Shown: positions 11,583-22,344, numbered from the stretch's first letter. The stretch: 64,000 nucleotides of DNA from Andrena cerasifolii (GCF_050908995.1 NC_135120.1:4415433-4479432), one strand, 5' to 3'. Translations and numbers: made by a program. The notes: generated by a model from the letters alone, not told the origin.

Positions 11583-13777
11583 ATGCTCGAAAATCTGAAC
11601 AATATTGAAGCAACAGCAGAAGAAGCTCAGGCACCTGAGTCGGAAGGTCAGGCACCTGAGTCGGAAGGTCAGGCACCTGAGCTGGAAGAATGTGGTGCAA
11701 GAGGTATGCAAAAAAACTTTGCTGAATTAAACCCAATCTTTGTCAGCTTATTCATTTTGTATATGCATACTAATATTTATTATGTACATTTTACAGATAA
11801 CAATACATTTGAATGGAAGAAGAAAAACACACATTTACTATTAGATTGTTATCGGAAAAGATTACCAGAATTTAGAGACCCAAAATACAAAAAGAAAGAA
11901 TTATGGAAAGCAATAATGAAAATCTTTCAAAATAAAGGATTTTATAATGTGAATGTAGATATATTGGACCGGAAGATGCGGAACTTGAAAAGAACTCACA
12001 AAGAAATAAAGGATAAAAATAGACAATCGGGGGCAGGACGGATTTCGTGGGAGTTTTACGATATATTTGAAAACATATTCGCAAACGATAAAACTATAAA
12101 TTTTGGACCCATAATAGCTTCAGGAGCACCATTTCACACAGAACCATCATTAGCTTCACCATTAGCCACGCCACAATATACAGATGCCTCCAATAGTATA
12201 CAAGATACACATACACATATACAGGGTGTCCCACTAAGGAGTGGACAGCGCGATATCTCTTAAAGTATTGTCGATAAAAATATAAAAAAAATAGGGAATT
12301 GCATGGTTCGAGGGGGCCCATTTATTAGCGCGAACGAATTTTGTTTTCGATTATTATTTTAAAAGATACGATGGTCAAGTTCGGTTTTTCAAATGGAACT
12401 ATTTTTTTTTGAAGACCTGAGTTGATAGTGCGTTCCAAGACAAATTCAATAAGCTTCAATGTATACACTTTATTTCCACTGGTTTTTAAGATATTGCGCT
12501 TGCAAAATTACTGATTTTCACTGGAAGAAAACCCTCTGGAATAGGAAGGACCGGGGTCGGTCTTACTGGCGCTACGGGTGGCATTGCCTGTTGAAACTGA
12601 TACCTACCTGCCAAAGGTCTACGACAGGGTTCGCAGGCCCAAAAGCTGGACAATTCTTTTCCGTCAGAAATGCTACTTAGGTAGGTACATCTGCGGTATC
12701 GAGAAGCGCATCGTTACTTTTATTTCGCACTTGCTTCTTTTGTGAGGGATGCAAATCCGATTGGTTCTGATACAATCTGCTCCCTATGGTTGAAATTTAG
12801 TCTAGCAACTTTCACTCCTCCTAACCTAACCAATCCAACTTGCATCCCTCCCAAAAGAGCCGGCCATCCGAGCGTAGAAGCAAGTGCGAAATAAAAGTAA
12901 CGATGCGCTTCTCGATACCGCAGATGTACCTACCTAAGTAGCATTTCTGACGGAAAAGAATTGTCCAGCCTTTGGGCCTGCCATTTCTGGCGTAGACCTT
13001 TGGCAGGTAAGTATCCATTTCAACAGGCAGTGCCACCCGTGGCGCCAGTAAGACCGCCCCCGGTTTTTGCCATTCCAGAGGGGTTTCTTGCAGTGAAAAT
13101 CAGTAAATTTGCAAGCGCAATATCTTAAAAACCAGTGGAAATAAAGTGTATACATTAAAGCTTATTCAATTTGTCTTGGAACGCACTATCAACTCAGGTG
13201 TTCAAAAAAAATAGTTCCATTTGAAAAACCGAACTTGACCATCGTATCTTTTAAAATAATAATCGAAAACAAAATTCGTTCGCGCTAATAAATGGGCCCC
13301 CTCGAACCATGCAATTCCCTATTTTTTTTATATTTTTATCGACAATACTTTAAGAGATATCGCGCTGTCCACTCCTTAGTGGGACACCCTGTATATTTGC
13401 CCAAATTTTTCCATTATAATAATTCAGTTTTTTCATGTATACTTCACTTTATAGGTATCACAAATAATACACATGATTCAAATAGTTCAGCTTCACAATT
13501 GGATTTACATACTGCTGACAGATTTTCAGTTTCCCATACACCACTTACATCACGGTCTAATTCTCCTACATCGTCGACATCTAATAATGTAATTACTAGA
13601 GAAGTTAGACAAAATAGAAGTTTACATAGCTGGAGGAAAAAACAATTAGGAATAGAGGAGAGGAGAGTCGTGGCTCTAGAAGATTTAAACATAAAAATAG
13701 ATAAGTCTAATCAGATACAAGAGGATCGCAACAGAATACTAGATATTATAATACAACAGCAAGGAAATAAAAACTGA
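11583..13777 (+). CDS. Harbinger accessory Myb/SANT-like DNA-binding protein, three exons, intact
   Basis: A good gene model is 11583-11703, 11797-12195 and 13455-13777, giving 280 codons without a stop. Introns start with GTATGC (11704) and GTATAC (12196), end with TTTTACAG and CTTTATAG, and keep the frame. The N-terminus has three tandem QAPESEG-like repeats. Exon 2 carries a Myb/SANT-like trihelix domain (TFEWKKKNTHLLLDCY ... ELWKAIMKIF ... LKRTHKEIKDKNRQSGAGR). Exon 3 has a Ser/Thr-rich linker and a charged C-terminal helix typical of these partners. In PIF/Harbinger the Myb-like protein is known to help nuclear import and end binding by the transposase. A 1.17-kb palindromic element sits in intron 2 without harming the model. 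Confidence 0.75.
12222..13391. repeat. 1.17-kb palindromic element with CAGGGTGTCCCA ends in intron 2 of the Myb-like gene
   Basis: Both ends read CAGGGTGTCCCACTAAGGAG in inverted orientation and are flanked by TA (12220-12221 and 13392-13393), as in mariner-type insertions. The arms (about 12222-12736 and 12871-13391) are near-perfect complements. The roughly 130-bp centre contains a segment inverted relative to the copy at 19010-19237. It is a non-autonomous Tc1/mariner-like foldback, and ORFs inside are mirror artefacts. Confidence 0.8.
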
Positions 13778-13971
13778 AATGTATTTGTTTCCATATTTGT
13801 CTATTAACTTCTATTATAAATAAATAATAAATATATATTTGTATGATTATATTGTAATATATTTATTTGTAGTTGTAAGTATAATAGGAAATGGTAGTAA
13901 TACGACGATTTCCCGTCGAAAACTGTCGGCTTCACGTATGGGAGAGTGTTAATATGGGTGTATATTTATTT

Positions 13972-15130
13972 TTAAAATAATGAAACTAAATAATTTCTTT
14001 TATTTCTTGCATTATTTAGTACATTCAAATTTTCTTCACTTTGTAACTCTTCATTCTGTAAATCTTGATCTACTTCTGCGTCTATTTCATATTCTTCGAT
14101 TTCATTTTCATTGATAATGAAGTTGTGCAGAATACAACATGCCGCTATGATTTGATTCCCTAGTTGAAAATCTGAAACGTTCAGATATTTGAGTCTTCTA
14201 AATTTTCCCTTCAAGCGAGCAAATGCTCTTTCAATGATCGACCTTATAGAAGATAATTTGTTATTATATGCGATCTGTCATCTTGTTAAATAGCCATCAT
14301 CTTTAATCGGGGTCATACAACATTCCAATGGAATCAACGGATTCTCTCCATTCATTAAATCCCTGTATAAGGGGCTATTTCTAAACACCCTAGCGTCATG
14401 CATACGCCCAGGCATTCCAAAACAAATATTAATGAAGCGGACCTTATTGTCGCATACCCCTATACAGAAAGAAAATCTGAATAAACTATTACACATTATA
14501 AATATTTCATGTACACATACCTTGCAATATTATGGAATATATTATATTTGAGCAGTTTTATAAATATAATATGCAGTATTATATAAAGATTATAAACATA
14601 CATGTGATATTGAATCATAAGTTTCGGGATTTGGCCACTTAACATATTTTGGCATCAGCTTTACAATTGCTGCAGTAATTTCGCAAAATATACCATGCCC
14701 AGAACTTTTGGCTATGCCAAATCGGTCTCCAACAGATAAAAAACTTTCTGGTTTAGCCAACATCCATATAATGGTCATAATTTTTGTGATCAAGTCCACT
14801 GGATTGTTTTGTCCACCGATCATAACGTTTCCAATTTCATTAATTAATATCTATATTATAGATTACATATTTTATTTTATTATTTGCATATTAAAACTAT
14901 CGCTGAATTAAAGAATTTATACTTACTTCAAAACTGGCTCGTGACATCCGAAAATGTTCCTTAAATAAATTATTTGAATATAAGGGAACAATAGTTTCTA
15001 CATAATTTTTATTCCTGGCCCTAACTTCGCGTTCTGATGATGCTATATCATTCATAGGAGTTGCTAGTTGTTCAGCAGCCGTTTTTATCACTTCTAAATC
15101 CAGCCCACTATCCTGAGCTATTCATAATAT
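13972..15130 (-). pseudogene. PIF/Harbinger (HARBI1-like) transposase, broken
   Basis: Exon-like blocks run on the minus strand. An N-terminal helical part at about 15130-14927 ends at a GTAAGT donor. A second block spans 14850-14602 (IGGQNNPVDLITKIMTIIWM ... VKWPNPETYDSI). The C-terminal DDE block spans 14460-13972, with FGMPGRMHDARVFRNS, KDDGYLTR and IIERAFARLKGKFRRLK and an acidic tail. An in-frame TGA at 14276-14278 follows GYLTR. The segment that should carry the first catalytic Asp (the 'IDGTH' region of HARBI1) was not found between the second and third blocks. A deletion is therefore likely and the enzyme inactive. The Myb-like partner on the opposite strand supports the Harbinger label. 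Confidence 0.75.
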
Positions 15131-15954
15131 TGCGTTCATTATTACAAAATTGGAATGAAAATTGTAACAGTACTTCAACCTAATTAAAAAGAACAAGTAA
15201 AATGTTATTAAAGCTTGTATACTGTATAGAAACAGCACCTGAACGTATCCTTCATGCAGTTTAAGAAATAGCTGCATTTTCATAATACTATTTTCATTAT
15301 TTTCCTTATTTCTACTATTAAATTTGAAAGGTTTTAATGTACCTGCTGATAACTATGATAACTAGAATATTAATTCCTTTGATATGCACGCAACACTTTA
15401 AAACACACCTAACACATGTGGCTTCAAAACAGAAGTGGACTGAAGTGGACGACAAGGCGTCGGGGGACGCGTCAACAATGTAGGGAGTGTGTTCCCTCTC
15501 CCACTTGGGTTGTCCGTGGTCCGCCGACGACGCACGAAGAGCGACGGAGGAGCTCGAGCTCTCTCTCCTGAAGAGAGGCAAGCGGCGGCCATTCGGCTTT
15601 TGGCTCTATGTCGGGCAAGTCTATTGCCATTTTGTGTCACCACATACGCCATGTGAGGACACATAGTACAAACCTTGAATATAGTTATTGTTGTTCAACT
15701 GGTGTTAAGTTATTTTACCCGTGTGGCGTATTATAGATAATAAGCAGAGTAGGACTGCTATTCTTGCACATGGTGCAAGAATATATAAGTCAACTAAGAA
15801 GTATATCCTACAACAAAACGCCGTTAGCACCACCTATCGCACGATTTGAGAACTGCTAAAACATCGTGTCGTTCAGCGGAACTGAGCGGAACGATGGCTG
15901 CTCACTGATCAGTTCCCAACGGTTGGGGCCAACAGTTGTGTGCGTTGAACGCAG
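15131..15954. other. Right non-coding part and terminus of the Harbinger-type island
   Basis: No convincing gene. It contains a GC-richer stretch (15420-15660) and ends in the island's right inverted repeat (about 15890-15953, with GGCCAACAGTTGTGTGCGTT). Confidence 0.45.
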
Positions 15955-16770
15955 CCATTGCCACTCACAAAAAACGGGAAAACATATATACTTACCATAC
16001 AGGACAATTTAACACAGGACATTAGTTTCATTTACAAGTGAAGAAATAGCTCAAGCATTCACCACACACTTCATATGCCAACACGGATGTCCAAAAGCCA
16101 TTCTCACAGATCAAGGATTTTCATTTATCAGTTCTCTCATGCGGAAGTTTGCAAAAGTGTTTAATATCAAGCAATACAAAACCTCAGCATTCCATCCACA
16201 GTCAAACGTTTCCCTGGAAAGAAGCCATCACGTCTTGGTTGAATATTTGAAACATTATATAACAAAGGAAAAACAATGGGACCAGTGGCTACCACAGGCA
16301 ATGTTCTCTTATAACACAAGTATACATGAGGGTACCAAATACACTCAAGCTTACTACCAAACGATCCAATAGCCACATATCCAGATTTCGTGGATAGGTT
16401 AGTTACAAAACTGCTCAACATTCGCGAAATAGGAAGACACAATTTAACAAATTCAAAACACAGACAAAAATATTACTACGACAAGAAAGTATCCTCAGTT
16501 AATTACCACAGAGGCGAACAAATACTGGTTCTAAAACCCAAAAGGGATAAATTCAGCAACGAATATGATGGGCCATATACAATCGTAGAAATCCTAAAAT
16601 ACAAAAATGTAAAGATAGCTGTGAGCCCCCGTCGAACTAAGCTTGTCCACCAGGACAGAATAAAAAGGGCCTATACGCCGCCGGACTATGGCGCCTCTAG
16701 GGACATTAAGCCAAATCAATTTCACAGCGCTAAATTCAAAAGTGGTGAGGACTACACAAGGGCCTATTAA
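15955..16770 (+). pseudogene. pol: Element A pol, 3' part (integrase core and C-terminus)
   Basis: Continuation of the integrase interrupted at 8568. Early sequence near 15965-16010 aligns with B in a frame that needs small shifts. The catalytic Asp motif AILTDQGFSFI lies near 16100 and the Glu motif SNVSLERSHHVLVEYLKHY near 16200-16255. A frame change near 16365 is followed by the integrase C-terminal segment (YHRGEQILVLKPKRDKFSNE, then YDGPYTIVEI), open to 16770. Gene order and sequence match pol of B, but no env follows. Non-functional. Confidence 0.8.
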
Positions 16771-16942
16771 AAAAAATGACACCTTTGTGAAAGCACGCAA
16801 ATTTTCCAAGAAAGAAGCAGAGACGATCAAGAGAAAACGATTAAGGTAGGAACAGCGTAAGCATATATCAATTAAAAGAAAAAAGAAAAGAAAAGATTAA
16901 GTAATAATCAAATAAAATCGAATTATTAGAATCACGTGGAAA

Positions 16943-17374
16943 ATGTCCACTCGTTCTCCCGACGAAAAGTTTATCCACCGCCCTCGCGAGGAGGAAAAAG
17001 AAAACGACCATTATTTACGCCTTCTCGGCATGATCTGCTTGAAAGCAAAGTAGCCGGGATATCGGACAGACCGTAGCGATCTGTACCGTCGAAAGATCTG
17101 CTGGCTCTGCTCCAAAAACTTAATGGCAGAGGAGACCGAATATTACAGCCCCGCGAGCCGTCATCTCCTCACGTTAAAAAGAAACTTGATAAACTTCAAG
17201 TACTGCATGATCTGCACGAGGCAGATTTACAATATTGGAGTAGCTGCTCAATGTACTGAATGCATTGAGGCATTTATGCATATATCCAAAAACAATGAAG
17301 AAGCCCTGGAGTTGGGACTTTCATTAAATATATTGGAGGCACACGAACGAGGCCAATCACGGCCTCAATAAAAT
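16943..17374 (+). pseudogene. Unrecognised small Cys-rich protein with an internal UAG
   Basis: One frame runs from ATG at 16943 to TAA near 17372, interrupted only by TAG at 17051-17053. The first 36 codons are charged (REEEKENDH). After the stop come three CxxC pairs (ICWLCSK, YCMICTRQ, QCTECIEAF), suggesting a small zinc-binding fold. I do not recognise the family. It lies directly downstream of element A integrase, where env stands in element B. It may be an accessory ORF of A or unrelated sequence. The single UAG in an otherwise open 144-codon frame could be decay or readthrough. Confidence 0.4.
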
Positions 17375-17568
17375 TTATTTTTCACCCTATATACGTGTAG
17401 AAATTCTATTACCTTCTAAATAAATCCACTAATTTCCTGTCACATATCGCATTATATTTCGACCTTCCTGCGAACTCCATAGCAACAATGTATAAGAAGG
17501 ATAGTTATATATCGAGGTCAACGAGCCCCGCGATATAAACAAACCGTGCATTCCTGAAACATAGAGAG

Positions 17569-17664
17569 ACAGAGTCACGAAGTAAATAGGATAGGACAAG
17601 AAACTTTCACGGAATTCTATACTATGAAACAGAGTCGCGAAGTAAATAGAGTAGGACAAGAGAC
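17569..17664. repeat. Two 36-bp direct repeats, period 60 bp
   Basis: ACAGAGTCRCGAAGTAAATA followed by RGTAGGACAAG-like sequence occurs at 17569-17604 and 17629-17664. It sits upstream of the promoter-like site at 17734 and could be an enhancer-like or LTR U3 repeat. Confidence 0.5.
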
Positions 17665-17733
17665 CTTAGGGGAACATATAGACAATATTGGGGAGAAATC
17701 CAAAGCATAATACCCCGTAAGGAGAACCACATG

Positions 17734-17770
17734 TATTTAAGGGATTTCAAACAGCTAGGCTTCATTCAGT
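17734..17770 (+). promoter_or_regulatory. TATA plus initiator core promoter
   Basis: TATTTAA at 17734-17740 is followed about 32 nt later by TTCAGT (initiator, 17765-17770). This is the spacing expected for an arthropod Pol II promoter. The ORF at 17857 begins about 90 nt downstream. Confidence 0.45.
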
Positions 17771-17856
17771 CTCAAGTGAGCAATCCATACAGATCAATTC
17801 ATTAAACAGTAGTTACGATACCTACCCGATCGGGAAAGAAAATCAAAATAATAAAA

Positions 17857-18237
17857 ATGTCAAAGTTAACGCCGTCAGAATTATCACCACCAAATTTAGA
17901 ACAATCAAGTTTAATTCCGTGGAAACTACATAAATTAACACTACCCGAGGAAGATTGGCAACCCTACATGAACCTCAGTCGTTCTGATCCACGACGGCGC
18001 GCGTGGAAATATATATTTTTATTCGGTACGGGAAAGGTACCACCCCCGACGACAGGAGCGGCGGTCAAGCCCAATAAAAACGCAAAAACATTTTTAAAAA
18101 ATAGAAAATGTAGTAGAGCGCCAGACTTCTTTACGCGAACCGGTAGTCCACACAGCGACCACATCAAATTCTACATCTCTCGGGACGAGAGAAAAACCGG
18201 GCAGCGAGATGTAACGTACATCTACCTACCGACATAA
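17857..18237 (+). CDS. Unrecognised 126-codon protein behind a core promoter
   Basis: Starts at ATG in an A-rich context (AATAAAAATG) and ends at TAA. It is Pro-rich at first (SELSPPNLEQSS), then has EEDWQPYMNLSRSDPRRRAW and a Lys/Arg-rich second half (KPNKNAKTFLKNRKCSRAP), ending in YIYLPT. No signal peptide or membrane segment is visible, and I recognise no family. The TATA/initiator pair just upstream and the uninterrupted frame favour a real gene of a mobile or viral element over chance. Its relation to the Cys-rich ORF at 16943 is unknown. Confidence 0.4.
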   Translation: MSKLTPSELSPPNLEQSSLIPWKLHKLTLPEEDWQPYMNLSRSDPRRRAWKYIFLFGTGKVPPPTTGAAVKPNKNAKTFLKNRKCSRAPDFFTRTGSPHSDHIKFYISRDERKTGQRDVTYIYLPT

Positions 18238-18554
18238 ATTTTTCTTTTAATATTCCATATTAATCACTGTTTCATTCTAAATAGTAATATTAGTACTAAG
18301 GATTTGCGAGCGCCATGATACCCAACAAGAAACAGTGTACTAGCGAACGCGCAACGCACGCGCATTACCGCCCTTCTTCAAACGACGAACTCAGTGCCGC
18401 GAGCGAACCAAGCGCGTGTGTGTAAACCGCACGTTCAACCGGACACCGAATAACTCAAGTGTAGTGCGCGACCGGCGAGAACCGGATGCTAATTCTAATT
18501 GGTGCGCGAGTTCGCGCAGCAAGTGACTGGCGAGAGCAAAGTCTCGTCAAACCG

Positions 18555-18590
18555 TATAAATACAGGCGCGCCAGCAGCCTAAATTCAGAC
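18555..18590 (+). promoter_or_regulatory. TATA plus initiator core promoter, LTR-like
   Basis: TATAAATA at 18555-18562 is followed 30 nt later by TCAGAC (18585-18590). Upstream is a GC-rich stretch. Downstream is a 36-bp tandem repeat, which is the layout of an LTR or a 5' leader. No paired LTR is seen in the window. Confidence 0.45.
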
Positions 18591-18654
18591 TTGGTTTTGC
18601 CAAAGAACCAAACAGTAGCCGCTCAGTTTATCTTAAATCGACGTCCTAATACCT

Positions 18655-18798
18655 CCTTCAATTCCGAGGTCGCTTTAATTAGTCCCCTCACCTTCAATTC
18701 TGAGGTCGCTTTAATTAGCCCCCTCACTTTCAATTACGAGGTCGCTTTAATTAGCCCCCTCTCCTTCAATTCCAAGGTCGCTTTAATTAGCCCCGTCA
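18655..18798 (+). repeat. 36-bp tandem repeat, four copies
   Basis: Units start at 18655, 18691, 18727 and 18763. The core is TTCAATTNCGAGGTCGCTTT followed by AATTAGCCCCCTC. The period is a multiple of three, and one frame reads FNSEVALISPL repeated. With no start context it may be leader sequence rather than protein. Confidence 0.8.
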
Positions 18799-19009
18799 GC
18801 TTCCATACTCCATAGCGTGGGCCAGCTGATAGGCACTAGAAGAAATTACCATTTTGAAGGAAGGACGTCGACCAAATCAACTTCCACCTGGGGACGCCCT
18901 AACCAGCTACCTGGCTACCATCCGAGATCGCTTTACTAGCACTCGGCTTCCATCCTAGAAAGCGTGGGCAAGCTGATAGGCAACAGGAAGCCAGTACGAA
19001 ATCGGGAGA

Positions 19010-19237
19010 TGGACAATTCTTTTCGGTCAGAAATGCTACTTAGGTAGGTACATCTGCGGTATCGAGAAGCGCACCGTTACTTTTATTTCGCACTTGCATC
19101 TACGCTCGGATGGCCGGTTCTTTTGGGAGGGATGTAAGTTGGATTGGTTAGGTTAGGAGGAGTGAAAGTTGCTAGACTAAATTTCAACCATAGGCAGCAG
19201 ATTGTATCAGAACCAATCGGATTTGCATCCTTCACAA
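19010..19237. repeat. Copy of the core of the 1.17-kb palindromic element
   Basis: TGGACAATTCTTTTCNGTCA at 19010 and about 85 following bases match 12647-12734. The next 140 bases match the centre of the palindrome (12744-12870) in inverted orientation. It is a fragment of that repeat family, or the unfolded progenitor of its centre. Confidence 0.7.
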
Positions 19238-19519
19238 ACGGCTGCTCTCTTGAAGAGGCCCTCTTCACAGCGATACCTCCTCCCCAATGCCCACCTTCTC
19301 TCGCACGGAATACGTCAACGCATGCTTTTGTTTTGATATCGAAGCTCGTGTTTATACCCCCTTTCTTCCTGTGTCTCTCCACGAGGAGTATTGCCGGTGG
19401 ATTGTAGGAGCGTAGATGTCTGGATGCCAGTTGTTGAATTCAGGAGACGATAGAAACACTTTATTACAAAACACACATGTACTGTAATTAAAGTAAATCG
19501 TATTCCTCTCAGGCAGGAG

Positions 19520-21760
19520 TTGCCCGACGCTCGTCAAGGAGATGCGGCTTGGTACCCCGTGGCGAGGGCTGCCCTTCGCAGTGCCGCACCCGATTTTTAT
19601 GGTGACTATCGCGGTCTTAACGCCTGTACTCAGGCGGACCGTTATCCACTCCCATGCCCCGAGGACATTTTCCAGGGCCTGCGGGGCGCAAAGGTGTTCT
19701 CTGTTGTTGATTTAAGGCGAGCCTATCATCAAATTCCAGTTGCAGCAGAGGATATACCAAAAACAGCCATAACAATTCCATTTGGTCTGTTTGAGTTTTT
19801 AGGCATGCCGCTAGGCCTAAAAAATGGTGCACAGACGCTCCAGCATCATATGGACACTATTCTAAGGGGGCACAATTTTGTGAGGTGCTATCTTGATAAC
19901 CTTATAGTAGCTTCTCACTCGCATGAGGACCACGTGACACATCTTGAAATCGTTTTTGATATTTTACGCAAGCATAATCTAACGATAAACACGGGCAAGT
20001 GTCACTTTGGAAAGAGTGAGGTCACGTACCTAGGGTACGTGGTGAACAAACATGGTTACCAGCCACCGAGGGATCGGATGGAGGCTGTTTCCACTTTTCC
20101 AAAGCAGTCTACGGTCTCCGAGCTGCGCCGTTTTCTCGGAATGCTAAACTACTATCGCCGTTCCATTCCGAATGCAGCAGACATCCAGCACCGCTTACAG
20201 TATATATGAAGGGTGCCAAGAAGCGAGACCGTTCTATGATTCAGTGGACTCCAATTGCTGAAGAGAACTGGTTTCCTTTCGTCATCGGCCCAGTTGACCC
20301 TGACAACAGACGCCTCTGACGTCGCCATTGGCGCCGCCCTGGAGCAGGGCGCGAACGGCGAGCGAGCACTGTTGGGATTTTTCTCGCGTAAGCTGCAGGG
20401 TCCGGAAGTGCGTTACAGTGTATATGACCACGAGTTACTGGCCATCTACTCTGCGGTGAAATATTTCAAGCATATTCTTGAGGGACGTACTTTCTGGACG
20501 TACTTTACTGTCCGCATGGATCATCGGCCATTGACCTACGCTTTCGCCCAGCGGGTGGATAGAGCTAATCCAAGATAGCAACGGCACCTTGATTACATTT
20601 CGCAATTTACCACGGACATTCAGTACGTAAGGGGGGAGGACAATGTGGTGGCGCACGCGCTTTCGCGCGTAAGTGCCATAACCATGCCCACTCAGCTGGA
20701 CGCGGCTGCTATCAGGATGGCCCAAGAACAGGATGAAGAGCTGACCTCGGTGCGTGCTGATACCTCGCTGAACCTTCAACTGCTATCCATTTAGGGAGAG
20801 GACTTATGGTGTGGCGTCAGAGATGGCGTCGTCAGGCCGTACCTGCCCCGAGCCCTCCGCCGGACGGCATTCAGTGTCATTCATGGACTGTCTCATCCCA
20901 GTGGACGAATCACATCCCGAGGCCTTAGAGAGAAATTCGTCTGGCCGGGGATTGGCGGCGATGCGCGTCGCCGAATGCGTGCTGTGCCAAAAGGCGAAGG
21001 TGCATCGCCACAACACACTCCTTTCGGACAATATAAAAGTGCCGGACAATCGGTTCAACCACGTTCACTTGGACCTGATCGTTTTACCCCAGGTTGAGGA
21101 TTTGAGATATTGCTTAACGATTGTGGATCGTTTCTCCCGTTGGCCGGCTGCCACCCCCCTTGCGGACGTGCAAGCGGAGACAATTGGATGTGCCAATTTG
21201 GAACTCCACTTACGATAACGACGGACCAGGGAGCGCAATTTGAGTCTGCGTTGTTTGCGGTCTTGGCGCGAACAGGATCCACAGACCGCCGTATCATCCG
21301 CGGTCGAACGGGATGTTGGAGAGGTGGTGGTACCGTGCGTTGAAAGCGTCTCTGATGTGGAATGCGACTGTACCGTGGCCTCGGTTGCTTTCTCGTTCTT
21401 TTGGGACTCCGTACGTCGTTCCAACGAGACCTCCAGGCCTACGCTGCTGAAATGCTGTTTCGAACGACGCTCCAAGTTCCTGGAGAGTTCTTTGTTACTA
21501 GAGACGTTATGCAAGATGACAATTATGCAAAAACCTCTCTTTTTAGTTTAAGGAGTTTGGCTTCGTGCACCCATGTTTTCAGGCATGTAGATTGGGTGCG
21601 CCGTCCGTTGGAACCCCCCTACGCTGGACCGTACGAAGTAGTCCGGCGAGCCAGTGACCGAGTTTTCATCATTCGAGTGAAAGGCGAGGAGAAGGCGGTG
21701 TCGACCGAGTCGTTGATGTCGGTATATATCACTGAGGAGGATTTGGACATGGCAGGGCCG
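19520..21760 (+). pseudogene. pol: Decayed CsRn1-like Ty3/gypsy pol
   Basis: RT is open from 19520 to 20209 (FYGDYRGLNACTQADRYPLP, VFSVVDLRRAYHQIP, LGLKNGAQTLQHHMD). The catalytic box reads CYLDNLIVAS, so Asn replaces the second Asp of YxDD. RNase H follows after frameshifts (LTTDASDVAIGAALEQG near 20295, VRMDHRPLTYAF near 20510). Then come the integrase finger (CVLCQKAKVHRH near 20980), an integrase core fragment (HLDLIVLP, TIVDRFSRWPAATP) and the C-terminal WVRRPLEPPYAGPYEVV near 21595. At least four frame breaks and the YLDN change make it inactive. The order RT-RNaseH-IN and the DYRGLN/NAAQ-type motifs match the element at 49006-52330. Confidence 0.8.
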
Positions 21761-21778
21761 TCACCGCAGCCTGCTCCG

Positions 21779-21950
21779 CTGCCGTTGCAGCCTGTCCTGC
21801 TGCCGTCAGCGCAGCCTGTGTCGCTGCCTGATCCGCGTCCATCTCGGTGCCGTCAGCGCAGCCTGTGTCGCTACCTGATCCGCGTCCATCTCGCTGCCCC
21901 CGCCGCAGCCTGTGTCGCTGCCTGATCTGTAGCCTGCTCCGTTGCCCGCT
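21779..21950. repeat. Imperfect 42-48-bp GC-rich tandem repeat
   Basis: About three to four units of GCAGCCTGTGTCGCTNCCTG plus ATCCGCGTCCATCTCG follow the integrase C-terminus. In frame they give Pro/Leu/Arg-rich tails. This looks like the low-complexity pol tail or 3' untranslated region of the CsRn1-like element. Confidence 0.6.
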
Positions 21951-22142
21951 CTGCGGCATGTCCTGCCGCCCTTGTCGCGGCAGGCTCTGCTGCCTACTTC
22001 GCGATTACGTCCACAAGCGCCGCCTTTCACGCCGACGCCGATACACACGCGCCTGGTGATTCTCTCCCGGCCGGCACGGGAATCAGGTCGATAGCAGAGT
22101 GTAACATTTTCGATTCTTCCTCCTTCCTCGGAGCCCTCTGAG

Positions 22143-22344
22143 GGGGGGGGGGGGGGTGGATGTGGAGTCCTCGCCGCCGCGCCGTCAGCGTGCGCCACTG
22201 CGTCGAGTCAGTTGCATCTAAGCCACTTTGCACCTGCGCACAGCGTCTTTCCGCACTACGTGCATCACGTTGCGCTCTTTGTACGCCCAACAGTCAATCC
22301 AATAAATACAGTCTTTGTTAACGCGTTATCCCAGTTTAATTACA
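22143..22344 (+). repeat. Polypurine tract and putative 3' LTR of the CsRn1-like element
   Basis: A run of about 15 G at 22142-22156 (polypurine tract) is followed by TGTGGAGTCC at 22161 and ends at TTACA (22344), giving a TG...CA-bounded stretch of 184 bp. An AATAAA signal lies near 22300. The related element at 52554 also has a G-tract followed by TGTGG. No 5' partner LTR was found, so the right boundary is uncertain. Confidence 0.5.

Larger units (their letters stand above)
8569..15954. mobile_element. Harbinger-type transposon island nested in element A integrase
   Basis: The integrase frame of A breaks here and resumes at 15955. The hexamer CCATTG occurs on both sides (8563-8568 and 15955-15960), as expected for a target duplication. 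Removing the insert and one copy would keep the reading frame. The ends are inverted repeats of about 28 bp (left TGTGTTCAACGCAACCAACT; the right end is nearly its complement), both running into AACTGTTGGCC. Inside are a Myb/SANT-like gene (+) and a Harbinger transposase (-), the usual pair of PIF/Harbinger, plus three nested palindromic elements. Harbinger normally duplicates 3 bp, so the longer duplication is unusual. The outer carrier could be another superfamily that swallowed a Harbinger. Confidence 0.65.

Noticed and set aside
10723..11711. Several short ORFs repeated on both strands
   Set aside because: Mirror-image translations of the palindromic foldback arms.
16780..18240. An env gene for element A
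   Set aside because: No signal peptide, fusion-peptide-like stretch or transmembrane segment was found in any frame here.
21806..22290. GC-rich minus-strand ORFs opposite the CsRn1-like tail
   Set aside because: Shadows of a GC-rich tandem repeat, with reading frames open by base composition.
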